From the NCBI RefSeq assembly GCF_900117425.1, contig NZ_FPEH01000014.1, positions 248,001-312,000 on the forward strand: a DNA stretch of 64,000 nucleotides, written 5' to 3'. A program made the translations under genes and the position numbers. Below, piece by piece: positions 1 through 8,132 of this stretch (position 1 is its first letter; the number at the start of each line of letters is the position of its first letter). This stretch comes from Novosphingobium sp. NDB2Meth1 (GTDB lineage: Bacteria > Pseudomonadota > Alphaproteobacteria > Sphingomonadales > Sphingomonadaceae). The notes beneath the pieces were generated by a model. That model worked only from the letters and a program-made list of their open reading frames with translations. It did no database searches and was not told the origin of the DNA.

Positions 1-407
1 TACTCCTCTCCTGCCTCGCCCAGCCGCTCGGCCTGGCTGCGCAGCGCGCGCGGGCGGAGTTTGGTTTGCAGCATTGCCAGCTCCGGCCCTCCCGCCCGCG
101 TCTCGAGCGCGTCCTGCAAGGTGCGGTAGGTGGTCAGTACGTCCTTTCCGTCCGCCGTCAGCCGGGCGCCACCGCCGCGCGCGCTGCCGGGAGATGTCTC
201 CACCAGAGGTGCGCTCCAGCAACGGTTCATCAGATCGACCAGCTGCCACGCCCGGCGATAGCTCATGCCGAGCTTGCGCCCCGCGCCCGAGATCGATCCT
301 TCTGCGGCAATCGCTTCGAGCAGGTCGGCCTTGCCCGGCCCCATGGCTATCGCATCACCGCACAGAATCTGCAGTTTGAGCTTCAGAGGGGATGTGGAAC
401 CGGTCAT
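1..407 (-). CDS. ModE-like winged-helix regulator (C-terminus at window edge)
   Basis: The reverse-strand frame starts with ATG at 407 and gives about 135 residues. Position 1-2 reads TA, so a stop codon probably straddles the window edge and the gene is nearly complete. The region GSISGAGRKLGMSYRRAW is the helix-turn-helix of the ModE/LysR-type N-terminal domain, which binds molybdate-responsive operators. The protein is too short to carry the C-terminal Mop (molybdate-binding) domains of full ModE, so it looks like the common stand-alone DNA-binding form, whose ligand is not obvious. It is the last gene of a same-strand run that begins with folE. Family assignment is good; the regulated targets are unknown. 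Confidence 0.75.
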   Translation of the reverse strand, partial: MTGSTSPLKLKLQILCGDAIAMGPGKADLLEAIAAEGSISGAGRKLGMSYRRAWQLVDLMNRCWSAPLVETSPGSARGGGARLTADGKDVLTTYRTLQDALETRAGGPELAMLQTKLRPRALRSQAERLGEAGEE

Positions 408-439
408 ATCCCATGCTCTAGCGATGCGGCCAAGCGGGC

Positions 440-976
440 TCAATCCCGCGAGGGCAGGTCCGCTGCGCGCTGCCATACCATCCGCAGGATCGGTGCCCCG
501 CGCGCGGCGGGCATGTCGTCCGGCGCGCGCCCGGCGACGCATCCGCCAAGGCGCTGATAGAAGCGGACGCCTCCCGCATTGGCCTCGAAGACCCATAGGT
601 GGAACGCCTCGTCTGCACCAAGCGGCGCCACGGCTGCCCGCAGGAGCTGCTCGCCAATCGACCGACCCCGCAGCACCGGCCGCACGTGGAGATTGTCGAC
701 GAGGCTGCCCCAGCGCGGGTCGTGATCGCGGAACAGGCAGACGAAGCCCGCCGCATCGCCGCTGACAGTTTCGGCCAGCAGGATGGTCTGTGTGGGAGAC
801 GGATTCGAGAAGCGATCAGCCCACACCGCACGGCGGTCCGCCTCGACCGGGCCAGCGAGATAGGCCGGATCGAGCAAGCCCGCATAGGCATCGCGCCAGC
901 TCTCGCAGTGGATCGCGGCAATCGTGGCGGCATCGGCGGCGACCGCGGGACGGATGGTGATCTGATGCGATGGCAT
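440..976 (-). CDS. GNAT family N-acetyltransferase
   Basis: This 178-residue protein has the GNAT fold pattern: an N-terminal strand (ITIRPAVAADAATIAAIH), the acetyl-CoA binding motif A around VRPVLRGRSIGEQLL and a late FYQRLGG segment typical of motif B. I chose ATG 976 (MPSHQITIRP); an in-frame start at 1006 would add ten residues. The preceding kinase gene stops 45 bp upstream on the same strand, so the two are probably co-transcribed. The substrate cannot be read from the sequence. Being next to an aminoglycoside kinase-like gene invites an antibiotic-modifying role, but GNAT proteins acetylate very varied substrates, so none is claimed. Confidence 0.85.
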   Translation of the reverse strand: MPSHQITIRPAVAADAATIAAIHCESWRDAYAGLLDPAYLAGPVEADRRAVWADRFSNPSPTQTILLAETVSGDAAGFVCLFRDHDPRWGSLVDNLHVRPVLRGRSIGEQLLRAAVAPLGADEAFHLWVFEANAGGVRFYQRLGGCVAGRAPDDMPAARGAPILRMVWQRAADLPSRD

Positions 977-1021
977 GCCGGTCGCGATGCAGGAACGCTG
1001 TGGCACGAATGCGGCAGCGGC

Positions 1022-1867
1022 TCAGAACAGTTCGTCGAGCAGCAAGTGGAAGTCGATCCGCGCACGGTCTCTGCTGCCTTCACCAAGTGCCGCCAGCAGA
1101 CGGGACTGCAGGTGCGGCCCGAACTCGCCAAGGCAGTTCCACAGGATCGCGATATCCTGATAGCGATCGGCAAGGCCTGCGCGGCCCACATCGATGCAGC
1201 CGCTCACTCCGCCATCGGCGATCAGAATGTTGTCGAGCGAGAAATCGCCGTGGGACACGACCGGCGGCGCCGAAGGCAATGGCAGGGCGGCCAGCGCATC
1301 CCACACCTGTTCGGCATTCCATCCGGTCCGCTCGGGATCGAAGTCGTCCGCATCGACCAGCCCAGCATCGATCCGGGCACGCGCTGCGGCAAGGCGCTGC
1401 GTGGCACTGGCGTCGAACGGACAGTCCTGCGGCGCAAGGGCATGCCATTCGTGCAGGCAAGCCGCGATGGCATCAACCACTGCTCCTGCATCTACGTCGC
1501 CCGCGTCCAACACCTCCCAGGCCGTCAGGCCCGGTAGTGCTGCGGTCAACAGCCAGGCGGCATCCGCCTCGTCCGCAAAGGCGATCAATTCCGGCACGGC
1601 CACACGGCCAGCCAGCCAGCGCAGGCGTGCAGCCTCCTCGCGCACAGCTTCGGCCACATCGCCGGTCCCATGCTTGAGATAGTGGTCAGGCCCGCCACGC
1701 GGATCCCTCACGCGCCAGACGGCGGCGCCGGATTGGCCAACGCTGCTCAGCGTCCATGCAAGTGCATCACGCGCAGCCCGCAGCGCCTCCGCGACGCAAG
1801 GCGGAACATGGGGCGGACTGCAGGGACTTTCTCGGGAGCCATCCACCGTAGCACCCCGCGTCATCAA
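1022..1867 (-). CDS. Aminoglycoside 3'-phosphotransferase-like kinase (APH(3')-I type)
   Basis: The 281-residue protein matches the APH(3') family along its length. The catalytic segment is SHGDFSLDNILIADGG, with HGD plus the Asn that holds Mg-ATP. The following CIDVGRAGLADRYQDIAIL contains the DxG-type metal-binding Asp. The N-terminal part has GQSGA and a YLKHG lysine segment for ATP. The C-terminus (NCLGEF, then FHLLLDELF) closely resembles the tail of APH(3')-Ia as I recall it. Such enzymes phosphorylate the 3'-OH of kanamycin or neomycin. No mobile-element sequence flanks it and base composition is host-like, so this looks like a resident chromosomal homologue. It starts 3 bp after the preceding flavoprotein gene. 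Confidence 0.87.
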   Translation of the reverse strand: MMTRGATVDGSRESPCSPPHVPPCVAEALRAARDALAWTLSSVGQSGAAVWRVRDPRGGPDHYLKHGTGDVAEAVREEAARLRWLAGRVAVPELIAFADEADAAWLLTAALPGLTAWEVLDAGDVDAGAVVDAIAACLHEWHALAPQDCPFDASATQRLAAARARIDAGLVDADDFDPERTGWNAEQVWDALAALPLPSAPPVVSHGDFSLDNILIADGGVSGCIDVGRAGLADRYQDIAILWNCLGEFGPHLQSRLLAALGEGSRDRARIDFHLLLDELF

Positions 1868-1870
1868 AGC

Positions 1871-2827
1871 TCAGGCTGCTGCGCGCGCTGCGCCGAGTAT
1901 GCGCTTGCCGAGCTTCTGTCCTGACATCCACGCGCATTCAACGCGCGGGCCGAGGAGCCAGTCGCCACAGGCGCCGATCAGCAGCTTCTCGTTCCACAAG
2001 CAGCCAAGCCCGGTACCCGCAGACAGGGCGTAGCGCCAGCGGTGCACCGAGTGCGCGACCGGCGCATGAACATGCGAGCCGGTCGCATCCTGCAGCGCAG
2101 CGAGCAGCAGCGGCGCAATCTCCTCCGGCGCGCGCTCCAGATGTGCGGTCGACCACTGCGGCGTGGTCTGGACGACCCAACTTTCCGGCCCATTGCGCCC
2201 GGGCTTTGCGCTGTCACGCGCGGCCCACGCGAGAATGCCGTGGTTGCGCAAGATGTCTGCCCGGTGCGGCAGCGGCGCTTCAAAGGCGAACATGCCGGAC
2301 CAGCACGGCTGCGAACGGGCAAAGAGCGCCGTGCGGGCCAGCTCGAAATCATGCAGCGTGAGAATCGGGGCGGCCTGTTCCGCGGGCAAGGCGAGCACGG
2401 CGGCGTCGAACTGCTCGCCGGGCATGCCTTCGCCCAGCAGTCGCCATTGCGTGCCCTCTCGGGCAAGGCCGCTGACATGGTGCGTGAAGCGGACCTCGTG
2501 GCGCGCGGCCATCTCGCGCACGACGGCATTCATGGCCGGAGTGCCGATCCAGGCGTCGGAGCCGGCATCGGGCCAGCGGACCGCGAGACCGGCATCGGCC
2601 CAGCGGGAGACTTGCCCGGCAAAGCCATCATCGCGGACCGTGAAGTACTGCGCGCCGAAATCGAAGCTTGCCTCGCCAAGTGCCGTTTCAATCCGGCGTG
2701 AGGCCATGCGGCCACCGGCCTTGCGGCCCTTGTCGAAGAGCGTGACTTTCCAGCCTTCAGCGGTAAGGACATCGGCGCAGGAGAGCCCGGCAATCCCGGC
2801 TCCGATGATGGCGACGCTCCGTTTCAT
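1871..2827 (-). CDS. Renalase-like NAD(P)/FAD-dependent oxidoreductase
   Basis: The 318-residue protein opens with a dinucleotide-binding Rossmann motif, VAIIGAGIAGLSCADVL, followed by FDKGRKAGGRMASRR, the second flavin contact typical of the amine-oxidase/renalase fold. The C-terminal part has GACGDWLLGPRVECAWMSG, the FAD-binding end of the same fold. Bacterial renalases oxidise aberrant isomers of NAD(P)H; other relatives are amine oxidases, so the reaction is inferred only from overall resemblance. The gene lies 10 bp downstream of folE and 3 bp upstream of the kinase gene, consistent with one operon. No signal peptide is visible, so it is probably cytoplasmic. Confidence 0.8.
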   Translation of the reverse strand: MKRSVAIIGAGIAGLSCADVLTAEGWKVTLFDKGRKAGGRMASRRIETALGEASFDFGAQYFTVRDDGFAGQVSRWADAGLAVRWPDAGSDAWIGTPAMNAVVREMAARHEVRFTHHVSGLAREGTQWRLLGEGMPGEQFDAAVLALPAEQAAPILTLHDFELARTALFARSQPCWSGMFAFEAPLPHRADILRNHGILAWAARDSAKPGRNGPESWVVQTTPQWSTAHLERAPEEIAPLLLAALQDATGSHVHAPVAHSVHRWRYALSAGTGLGCLWNEKLLIGACGDWLLGPRVECAWMSGQKLGKRILGAARAAA

Positions 2828-2837
2828 ACAGGGCGCC

Positions 2838-3452
2838 CTACTTGCGACCCATCAGCGACAGGACTTCCTTGCGGCTGCTGTCATCCTCGAGGAAGCAGCC
2901 GAGCATGCGGCTCGTCACCATGCCGACGCCCGGTGTGCGCACACCGCGCCCGGTCATGCAGCCATGCTGCGCTTCGATCACCACCGCGACGCCATGCGGC
3001 TGGAGGTTTTCCCAGATGCAGTTGGCAACTTCGCTGGTGAGCCGTTCCTGGATCTGCAGACGGCGGGCAAACCCGTGCAGCACGCGGGCGAGCTTCGAGA
3101 TGCCGACCACGCGGTTGCGCGGAAGATAGGCGATCGAGGCGGTTCCGGTGATCGGCGCGAGATGGTGTTCGCAGTGCGACTGGAAGGGAATATCGCGCAG
3201 CAGAACGACTTCGTCATAGCCTGCGACTTCGCTGAACGTGCGGCGGAGGTGGATGCCCGGATCTTCCTCGTATCCCGCGCAATATTCCTTCCACGCGCGG
3301 CCGACGCGGGCCGGCGTATCGGTCAGGCCTTCACGCTCCGGATCATCGCCGGCCCAGCGCAGCAGGGTGCGGATGGCTTCCTGAACGGGTTCAGGAACAA
3401 TGAGTTTGCCGTCTTCGTCGCGCGCCTCGAACTCGTGATTGACATAATTCAT
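2838..3452 (-). CDS. folE: GTP cyclohydrolase I
   Basis: The enzyme converts GTP to 7,8-dihydroneopterin triphosphate, the first step of tetrahydrofolate and biopterin synthesis. The 204 residues contain the zinc and catalytic motifs: SHCEHHLAPITG (Cys and His ligands), QIQERLTSEVA and QHGCMTGRGVRT (second Cys and C-terminal signature). I chose ATG 3452 (MNYVNHEFEA) because the frame upstream to 3773 looks non-coding and would overlap the divergent LOV gene. Length fits the short type I enzymes. It heads a same-strand unit with the renalase-like gene and is divergent from a light-sensing regulator 220 bp away. Confidence 0.97.
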   Translation of the reverse strand: MNYVNHEFEARDEDGKLIVPEPVQEAIRTLLRWAGDDPEREGLTDTPARVGRAWKEYCAGYEEDPGIHLRRTFSEVAGYDEVVLLRDIPFQSHCEHHLAPITGTASIAYLPRNRVVGISKLARVLHGFARRLQIQERLTSEVANCIWENLQPHGVAVVIEAQHGCMTGRGVRTPGVGMVTSRMLGCFLEDDSSRKEVLSLMGRK

Positions 3453-3672
3453 GCGCGCGCTCCATTGGCGAGAGGATCGTTGCGCGCCTGCCCCGGCTAC
3501 GCATCTGCTGCAGAAAAAGGGCGCAAATCCGGGCGGCGCATATTGCAGCGCCGTCGCAAATGAGGTTACCCATGCAGCTAACTTGTCTCTAAGGATCGGG
3601 ATCAGGCCGGTTTTTGGGAACATGGACCTAAGGGCAATTGCGCAAGGCGCGCCGGAGCCGAAGGGAAGACAT
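3453..3672. promoter_or_regulatory. Divergent promoter region folE / LOV-HTH gene, with candidate LOV-regulator site
   Basis: These 220 bp separate two divergent genes and must hold both promoters. At 3621-3635 the sequence CATGGACCTAAGGGC resembles the reverse complement of the EL222 target sequence as I remember it (a TAGCCTTTAGTCCATG-like site). That comparison is from memory and not verified. The ATG inside this stretch (3622) lies in frame with the LOV gene but lacks a ribosome binding site, whereas AAGGGAAG sits just before ATG 3673. I see no clear sigma-70 promoter. Confidence 0.4.
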
Positions 3673-4263
3673 ATGGCAATTGGCGCAATGATCGAGAACA
3701 GCTTGGTGGCCGCGGTGGTTAGCAACCCCCGTCTGCCCGACAATCCCATCGTGGATTGCAACGCCGCGTTCATGGAGCTGACCGGCTATGGGCGCGACGA
3801 AATCATCGGCCGCAATTGCCGTTTCCTGCGCGGCCCGGGAACCGAGCCCGAACTGACGGCGCAACTGCGTGACGGTATTGCTGCGCGTGTGCCCGTGATG
3901 GTCGAACTGCTCAATTACAAGCGCGACGGAACGCCGTTCCGCAACGCGGTGATGATCGCGCCGATCTTCGATGCAGCGGGCGAGCTTGAATGGTTCCTCG
4001 GCAGCCAGGTGGAGATCGCCGGCGCAGCTGATGCGGTTCCCAGCGCGCGGGCCGCCGAGGCGCGCGAGAAGGTCGCCTCGCTGTCGCGCCGCCAACGCGA
4101 AATTCTGGAATGCATCGCGGCTGGGCGGCTCAACAAGCAGATCGCCTATGAGCTCGGACTCAGCGAACGGACGGTGAAGCTTCATCGCGCTGCCGTGCTG
4201 CGGGCGCTCGGCGTGCGGACAAGCGCCGATGCCATTCGCATGGCGATCGAAGCGGGGCTCTAG
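3673..4263 (+). CDS. LOV-domain blue-light-responsive LuxR-type transcriptional regulator (EL222-like)
   Basis: The 196-residue protein has two domains. Residues about 1-120 are a LOV/PAS domain carrying the flavin signature GRNCRFLRGPGTEPEL, where the Cys forms the photo-adduct with FMN, followed by NYKRDGTPFRNAV and FLGSQVEI. Residues about 130-196 are a LuxR-type helix-turn-helix (LSRRQREILECIAAGRLNKQ then LSERTVKLHR). This LOV-HTH layout is that of EL222 of Erythrobacter litoralis, in which blue light frees the HTH to dimerise and bind DNA. Start ATG 3673 has AAGGGAAG upstream; ATG 3622 is the alternative. Divergence from folE suggests it may act on its own promoter or on folE. Confidence 0.93.
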   Translation: MAIGAMIENSLVAAVVSNPRLPDNPIVDCNAAFMELTGYGRDEIIGRNCRFLRGPGTEPELTAQLRDGIAARVPVMVELLNYKRDGTPFRNAVMIAPIFDAAGELEWFLGSQVEIAGAADAVPSARAAEAREKVASLSRRQREILECIAAGRLNKQIAYELGLSERTVKLHRAAVLRALGVRTSADAIRMAIEAGL

Positions 4264-4381
4264 AGAACCCCACCAATCCGGTGGCTATTGCCCTCCGGGA
4301 CAGGTTGAGGGCGCCGGGGCCGAAGCCCACCTCTTGCTTATCGGGTCGATGGGGCAAAGCTCCTCTTCGCGGTCGCAAATG

Positions 4382-4426
4382 GGTGCGAGCCTCTTGGTCC
4401 CCCCGCTTCACCGGGAGGTTCGCACC
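4382..4426 (+). terminator. Inverted repeat downstream of the LOV gene, possible terminator
   Basis: The gap 4264-4563 holds no convincing gene. It contains a 12-bp inverted repeat with one mismatch, GGTGCGAGCCTC at 4382-4393 against GAGGTTCGCACC at 4415-4426, followed by the pyrimidine stretch TTCTTCCCTTC. It lies 118 bp after the LOV-HTH stop and could end its transcript, although there is no clean T-run. The rest of this gap shows nothing I can name. Confidence 0.4.
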
Positions 4427-4563
4427 TTCTTCCCTTCATCATGGAATTACAACTGGTTCACCCCGGATTGCCGCGGGCGATGGTCGTCCGCGCCCGGTGC
4501 ATGACGTTCCAGATGGGGCGAATCAATGCTGGAATCCTGCAAGCGCTGCGGCGCGTGAGCCGC

Positions 4564-4599
4564 AAAAAAAAGTCCCCCCGATCGCACAATCGGGGGGAC
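4564..4599 (-). terminator. Rho-independent terminator of the porin gene
   Basis: An 11-bp perfect stem, GTCCCCCCGAT at 4572-4582 pairing with ATCGGGGGGAC at 4589-4599, encloses a 6-nt loop. On the reverse strand it is followed directly by a run of seven T (the A-run at 4565-4571). It begins about 25 bp beyond the stop codon of the reverse-strand porin gene, exactly where an intrinsic terminator is expected. Confidence 0.9.
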
Positions 4600-4623
4600 A
4601 GGCTGCGTACCTCGTGAATGCGA

Positions 4624-5778
4624 TCAGAACATCACGCCGAATTCCATCCGCCCGCGCACCTGTTCCTTGTTCAGGCCCGCAGGACCAAACGCCGTGCCCG
4701 GGGTGATCCCGCTGGCGCGGACATAGGAGAATTCCGGTCGGACGAAGAACCGGTCCCAGGTATAGGTGGGTGTGGCGGTGAAGGTGAAGGCGTTGGAGCC
4801 CGGGCCATAGAGGAAGTTCGCTGCCGTGGCGCTCGGGCGGTTGCTGTTGATGTATTCGAAGCGCACTGGCAGGCTCCAGTGATCGTCGATCTTGTACTTG
4901 GTGAGCAGGCCGAAAGCGTAATTCTGCGCCTTGGTGGTGCCCGCCTGCGGCAGATCCGGCACCCAGGCATACTGGAAATAGGGCTGCACCAGCCACTTGC
5001 TGCCAGAGTAGCTGTAGATCACGTTGAGGATGGTGCTGTTGTTCTGCACCATTGGCGTGTTGAAGGTGGAGCGATAGTTCTTGCTGAGCGCGCCGCCAAG
5101 CACCACCGAAAGGGTGTGTGGCCCGTCAACATAGCTGACAACACCCGACAACCAGTTGAACTTGCCCGAGAAGAAGCCATCGGTGTAGGCAAGGCTGAAG
5201 CTCAGCTTGCCGGCCGTCAGATTGGCCTGCACACCTCGGGTCAGCACATTTTCCTGACCCCACAGGATGCCGCGTTCGATATTCATGTTCTGGAAGGAGA
5301 AGGGCGCTTCCAGCCCGATCAGCGTGGGCAGGATACCGGCCTGCACGTTGAACGTGGACGAGGGCGCGATCTTCACCCAGGCCTGTGGCACCACGCCATA
5401 GCTGTCCCTGGTGTATTCGGTGGACTTCACGAAGGCAGCGCCCAGCGTCTCGTGGTTGTAGAGGCCGGCCTGCACGAGGAACTGGAAAGTGCCTTCCGGC
5501 TTCTGCACGATGACCTGCGCGTTCGACAGATCGGCAAAGCTATTGGCCACACCCGCCGTGCTGTTCGACTGCGTGCCGACATAACCGCTGCCGATGGCGG
5601 TGACATAGACCTTGGAGCCCGCCACATCGAGGCTGACCGGATCGGGGTTGTAGCTGAGCGGGCCGGCGAGGGCCGGGAGAAGCGCCGGGGGAGGTGCGGC
5701 TTCTTCGGCGTGCGCGGCCGTGGCGGCGAACGCGGAACCGGCGGACACAAGTGCCATGGTGGCGAGACGGAACTTCAT
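4624..5778 (-). CDS. Outer-membrane beta-barrel porin (BBP2/OmpL-like family)
   Basis: The 384-residue precursor starts with a signal peptide (MKFRLATMALVSAGSAFA, likely cleaved near AHA-EE), followed by a Pro/Ala-rich linker. The rest alternates short amphipathic strands rich in aromatic residues and ends in a terminal Phe (RMEFGVMF), the outer-membrane insertion signal. Segments such as QAWVKIAPSSTFNVQAGILP and GILWGQENVLTRGVQ fit the beta-barrel porin-2 family. It should form a small diffusion channel, substrate unknown. A strong terminator follows it. Upstream lies a two-component system on the same strand but 227 bp away, so it probably has its own promoter. Confidence 0.85.
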   Translation of the reverse strand: MKFRLATMALVSAGSAFAATAAHAEEAAPPPALLPALAGPLSYNPDPVSLDVAGSKVYVTAIGSGYVGTQSNSTAGVANSFADLSNAQVIVQKPEGTFQFLVQAGLYNHETLGAAFVKSTEYTRDSYGVVPQAWVKIAPSSTFNVQAGILPTLIGLEAPFSFQNMNIERGILWGQENVLTRGVQANLTAGKLSFSLAYTDGFFSGKFNWLSGVVSYVDGPHTLSVVLGGALSKNYRSTFNTPMVQNNSTILNVIYSYSGSKWLVQPYFQYAWVPDLPQAGTTKAQNYAFGLLTKYKIDDHWSLPVRFEYINSNRPSATAANFLYGPGSNAFTFTATPTYTWDRFFVRPEFSYVRASGITPGTAFGPAGLNKEQVRGRMEFGVMF

Positions 5779-6005
5779 GTGGAACGACCTCCCTGGGGAC
5801 CAAGCCCGAGATTACGGATACCGTTCCTGCCTGCGGCCACACGCCGCGTGGCCTCTCACCGTCTGGTGCCACGTCCTGTGCAGTGCTGTAATACTTACCG
5901 TAAATACTTTTCTGTTTGATTGCTAAATGGTGTCGAAATGTTGCTACGCGTGCTGCAACGCAAAAAAGTCGGGCTGCGGTACTTTTGCAACAGCGAGAAG
6001 TTTGA

Positions 6006-7358
6006 CTATGTCGTCGCCACTTTGTCCGGCACGGGCAGGCGGATCACGGCGGCCAGTCCGGTCCCTTCGCCGTCCAGCTGACGCTTGTTGATCAGCGCAA
6101 GCGTGCCGCCCTCAAGCCGGACCGCTGCCTGCACGATCGAGAGACCAAGGCCCATCCCCGGCGTATCGCGGCTGCGGGCGGTGTCGAGCCGGAAGAACGG
6201 CTGGAACACGTCCTCCATGCGGTCTTCGGGTATTCCCGGTCCATCGTCCTCGACGCGGATGATGACCGAACCGGGTTCGCAGGCAAGCGAGACGCGCACG
6301 TTGCCGGCATAGTGCAGCGCGTTGTCGATCAGGTTGGCGAGTGCCCGCCGGATCGATACCGCGCGCGCCATGATCTCGCAGCTTTCGGGCCCATCGTAGT
6401 GCGCGTCGAGACCCTGATCGGCGGCGCTGTCGACCAGGGTGGCCGCCATGATCGCTACATCGATCCGCTGCGGCGGGATCTGCGTTCCGCCAGCCTCGAC
6501 AAATGCCTGGAGCGATTCGAGCAACTGGCGCATCTCGCCGATATCGTGCTCCAGTCCGGCGCGGGTCTCATCCTCCACTTGCGCGCCGTCGAGCCGCAGC
6601 TGGAGCCGAGCGAGCGGCGTGCGCAGGTCGTGCCCGATTGCGAGCATGGAGCGGGTGCGCTCGGCCTGCTGGCGCTGGATGCGGCGCTGCATCTGGTTGA
6701 ACGCGCGGATCAGCCGGCGCACTTCATCCGGGCCTTGCTCGGACAGGCCGCCAGGATTGGGCGTCTCGATATGGCGCAGCGCGCTCACCAGCCGCTGCAG
6801 CGAGCGCGTGGTCGCACGGAACATGAACCACGCCAGGGCGCCCAGGATCAGTGTGGGCAGCAGCATCGGCAGGATCTGCCAGCGCGAGAGCTGCAAGCTG
6901 ACCTCGCCGGCGTAAGTATGGAAGCGCAGCGCGCTGCCATCGCCGAGTACCAGTGTTCCAGCCAGCTCGCGGCTGCTGTGGGTATGGAGCACGATGAGGC
7001 GCTGGCCATCCACTTCGAGTTCCGGACCTGCTGCCAGTACTCGCTTGACCATCGCCGGATCGGACGAACGCAGATCCTCCGCCGACGCTTTGGGATGCCA
7101 GGCGAGCCGGAACCGCTCCGTCGACAGCGCGCGGGCCGCATCGGGGCGGTCTTGCGGCGGCTCGCGCGAAATTGCGCGCGCCGCCAGCGAGAGATGCTCG
7201 CCGATGCGTGCGGCATCGTCACGCTGGACGGCAGTTGTGGTCGCTGAGTCGAAGAGGAAAGTATTGGCGAGGAAATCGACCGCCGCGACCAGCAGGAGGA
7301 TCGCCAGCAGGCGCTCGGTCAGGCCAAGCCGGCGAAAGCCCATGCGTCGCTGGCCCAT
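6006..7358 (-). CDS. Two-component sensor histidine kinase, HAMP type
   Basis: The 450-residue membrane kinase has TM1 (LLAILLLVAAVDFLANTFLF, about 17-36), a periplasmic sensor region of about 110 residues, TM2 (ILPMLLPTLILGALAWFMF), a HAMP linker, a HisKA domain with phospho-acceptor His in GHDLRTPLARLQL, and an HATPase domain with LIDNALHYAG (N box), EDDGPGIPEDRM (G1) and GMGLGLSIVQ (G2). The topology resembles the EnvZ/RstB group. Its start codon overlaps the stop of the response-regulator gene (TGATG), so the two proteins are translationally coupled and surely partners. The stimulus is not visible. Confidence 0.93.
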   Translation of the reverse strand: MGQRRMGFRRLGLTERLLAILLLVAAVDFLANTFLFDSATTTAVQRDDAARIGEHLSLAARAISREPPQDRPDAARALSTERFRLAWHPKASAEDLRSSDPAMVKRVLAAGPELEVDGQRLIVLHTHSSRELAGTLVLGDGSALRFHTYAGEVSLQLSRWQILPMLLPTLILGALAWFMFRATTRSLQRLVSALRHIETPNPGGLSEQGPDEVRRLIRAFNQMQRRIQRQQAERTRSMLAIGHDLRTPLARLQLRLDGAQVEDETRAGLEHDIGEMRQLLESLQAFVEAGGTQIPPQRIDVAIMAATLVDSAADQGLDAHYDGPESCEIMARAVSIRRALANLIDNALHYAGNVRVSLACEPGSVIIRVEDDGPGIPEDRMEDVFQPFFRLDTARSRDTPGMGLGLSIVQAAVRLEGGTLALINKRQLDGEGTGLAAVIRLPVPDKVATT

Positions 7359-8071
7359 CAGCCCCGGCGGACTTCCGCCTTGAACATGTAGCCCACCCCG
7401 CGCACAGTCACGATCGGCGGTTCGCTGCCGCTGGCGGAAAGCTTGCGGCGCAGGCGGCTGACCAGCACGTCGATGCTGCGGTCGGAGCTGTCACCCAGCC
7501 GCGTGCGCGAAAGCTCGATCAGCCGTTCGCGGCCGAGCACGCGCTGGCGGTGGCTGACGAACGTGGCGAGGAGATCGAACTCCGCACCGGTCAGGTCGAC
7601 CATCGCGCCGCTGGGCGAGCGCAGTTCGCGGCGCGAGAGCGAGAGCGTCCAGCCTTCGAAATGGACTTCGCTGGTGCGCTCGTCGCCCTTGCTGAGGCCC
7701 TCGCCGCCGCCGCGTCGCAGCACGGCACCGATGCGCGCGATCAACTCGCGCGCGCTGTAGGGCTTGGCGATATAATCATCCGCGCCGAGTTCGAGCCCGA
7801 GCACGCGGTCCTCCTCGCTCCCGCGCGCGGAGGCGAAGATGATCGGCACGTCGCTCTGGCGGCGCAGCTTGCGGAACAGCTCGATCCCGTTCGCGCCGGG
7901 GAGCATGATGTCGAGCACCACAAGCTCGGCCGGCTCGGCCTCGAGCATGACCCACATTTCGGCACCCGTCGCGGCGGTACGCACGGCATAGCCGTTCTCG
8001 CGCAGTGCCCGCGCGGTGAGCATGCGCAGCGAAACGTCGTCTTCAACCAGCAGAATGGAAGGTGCAGTCAT
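7358..8071 (-). CDS. OmpR-family two-component response regulator
   Basis: The 237-residue regulator has an N-terminal receiver domain (residues 1-120) with the acidic pair in LLVEDDVSL, phospho-acceptor Asp in VVLDIMLPGANG and the conserved Lys in DDYIAKPYSARELIARI. The C-terminal winged helix (about 140-235) carries TGAEFDLLATFVSHRQRVLG and SDRSIDVLVSRLRRKL, with the usual GVGYMF end. It is phosphorylated by the kinase encoded immediately downstream. A small secreted-protein gene precedes it by about 60 bp on the same strand and may belong to the same transcription unit. Confidence 0.94.
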   Translation of the reverse strand: MTAPSILLVEDDVSLRMLTARALRENGYAVRTAATGAEMWVMLEAEPAELVVLDIMLPGANGIELFRKLRRQSDVPIIFASARGSEEDRVLGLELGADDYIAKPYSARELIARIGAVLRRGGGEGLSKGDERTSEVHFEGWTLSLSRRELRSPSGAMVDLTGAEFDLLATFVSHRQRVLGRERLIELSRTRLGDSSDRSIDVLVSRLRRKLSASGSEPPIVTVRGVGYMFKAEVRRG

Positions 8072-8132
8072 GGCCTTGATCCAAGCCTAGAGGGGAGGAG
8101 GGGAGGCGACAAGCCCCCAACACGGGTGGCAA

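Noticed and set aside
3453..3773. N-terminal extension of folE to 3773
   Set aside because: The added 107 residues do not resemble any folE, overlap the divergent LOV gene and lie beyond the plausible ATG 3452.
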